Assembly (NCBI GenBank): GCA_001298545.1
Contig: LJCX01000028.1
Coordinates: forward strand, 682,001-746,000
DNA: 64,000 nucleotides
DNA from: Actinobacteria bacterium OV320
Lineage (GTDB): Bacteria; Actinomycetota; Actinomycetes; Streptomycetales; Streptomycetaceae
Direction of reading: 5' to 3'
Below the pieces are notes generated by a model. It did no database searches. It saw only the letters and a list, made by a program, of their open reading frames with translations, and was not told where the DNA came from. Shown here piece by piece: positions 63,644 through 64,000 of the stretch. The position numbers and the translations under genes were made by a program. Positions within the stretch are counted from its first letter, which is position 1, and each line of letters opens with the position of its first letter.

Positions 63644-64000
63644 GTGACCACCGAGATCTACCGTGACGCCTGGGGCGTCCCGCATCTGCGTGCCGACAGC
63701 GCGCGCGGCCTCGCCCGCCTCCAGGGATCGGTCACCGCCCGCGACCGCGGCTGGCAACTGGAGGTCGAACGGCACAGGGCGCGCGGTACCTCGGCGTCCT
63801 TCCTCGGCTCCGAGGCCCTCGCCTGGGACCGGTTCGTGCGCCGCGCCCGCCTCGACGACACGGCGAGACGCTGCTTCGACGAACTGGAGAGAGAGGACCC
63901 GGAGACGGCGGACTGGGTCCGGGCGTACGTCGACGGAGTCAACGAGGCACTGGCCGCCTGCGAGGCCCCCGAGTTCACCCGGGTCGGCCTCGCGCCCGGC
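63644..64000 (+). CDS. Penicillin-acylase-family (Ntn-hydrolase) enzyme, 3' end beyond window
   Basis: Only the first 119 residues are in the window: VTTEIYRDAWGVPHLRADSA, then LARLQGSVTARDRGWQLEVE (landmarks) and WVRAYVDGVNEAL. This is the A-chain start of penicillin acylases, where the protein is later cut before an N-terminal Ser. It lacks a signal peptide. GTG 63644 follows GTCAGAGG. Sharing an iron box with SIP suggests a siderophore- or iron-related amide hydrolysis role. Confidence 0.82.
   Translation, partial: MTTEIYRDAWGVPHLRADSARGLARLQGSVTARDRGWQLEVERHRARGTSASFLGSEALAWDRFVRRARLDDTARRCFDELEREDPETADWVRAYVDGVNEALAACEAPEFTRVGLAPG

Overview
This 64 kb window is high-GC actinobacterial chromosome, almost certainly from a Streptomyces. 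The signs are strong GC3 bias, frequent GTG starts, GGAGG ribosome sites, several apparently leaderless genes, paired SigF/SigN-type sigma factors, an SSI-type protease inhibitor, XRE-DUF5753 and SpoIIE-phosphatase regulators, and a DmdR/IdeR iron box. From memory, the sigN - sigF - tadA - upp - DUF853 stretch matches the order around SCO4034-SCO4043 of S. coelicolor, so this looks like conserved core chromosome interrupted by accessory patches. No rRNA, CRISPR array, transposase or integrase was seen.

Region by region. 0-6.6 kb: GAF/SpoIIE phosphatase, a degenerate Prim-Pol protein, a small exported protein, SEC-C/DUF5926, an anti-sigma-type ATPase and a glycerophosphodiesterase. 6.8-13 kb: HtrA-like protease, a truncated tRNA-Ser copy fused to a long hairpin, an internally duplicated lipoprotein, a secreted beta-trefoil-like protein, tRNA-Ser(UGA), small membrane proteins, an apparently intact Prim-Pol protein and a small Gly/Asn/Ser-rich exported protein. 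13-20.6 kb: a ChsH2-ChsH1-Ltp2-like lipid side-chain cassette, an ECF sigma factor, an acyl-CoA ligase behind a palindromic operator, and a divergent MFS/TetR pair. 20.7-26.1 kb: a giant two-component-like scaffold that lacks kinase residues, and an SSI inhibitor.

26.2-34 kb is an accessory patch just downstream of tRNA-Ser(GCU) and tRNA-Arg(ACG). It holds an XRE regulator, a decayed SpoIIE phosphatase, a secreted ice-binding-fold protein with low-complexity tails, a DUF5819-HTTM membrane pair, and two further membrane or unknown proteins. This is the most unusual part of the window.

34-46 kb: small enzymes and MarR, a possibly frameshifted HGxxPAAW-like gene, DUF2797, a response regulator-kinase pair followed by a GT2-GtrA/GT39 glycosylation pair, and an exporter with a TetR gene. 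46-52 kb: PPOX enzyme, YceI and MFS proteins that share carboxypeptidase-regulatory-like domains under a MarR regulator, and a lipoprotein. 52-64 kb: sigN, sigF, Dabb protein, PLDc_N protein, tRNA-Ser(CGA), tadA and partner, upp, LytR_C protein, a small ParB-like/'VapB' protein, DUF853 ATPase, a long 30-bp-unit repeat locus, HhH-GPD glycosylase, and a siderophore-interacting reductase divergent from a penicillin-acylase gene across an iron box.

Three of the four tRNA genes are serine acceptors (UGA, GCU, CGA). All functions are inferred from sequence motifs read by eye; no database search was run.
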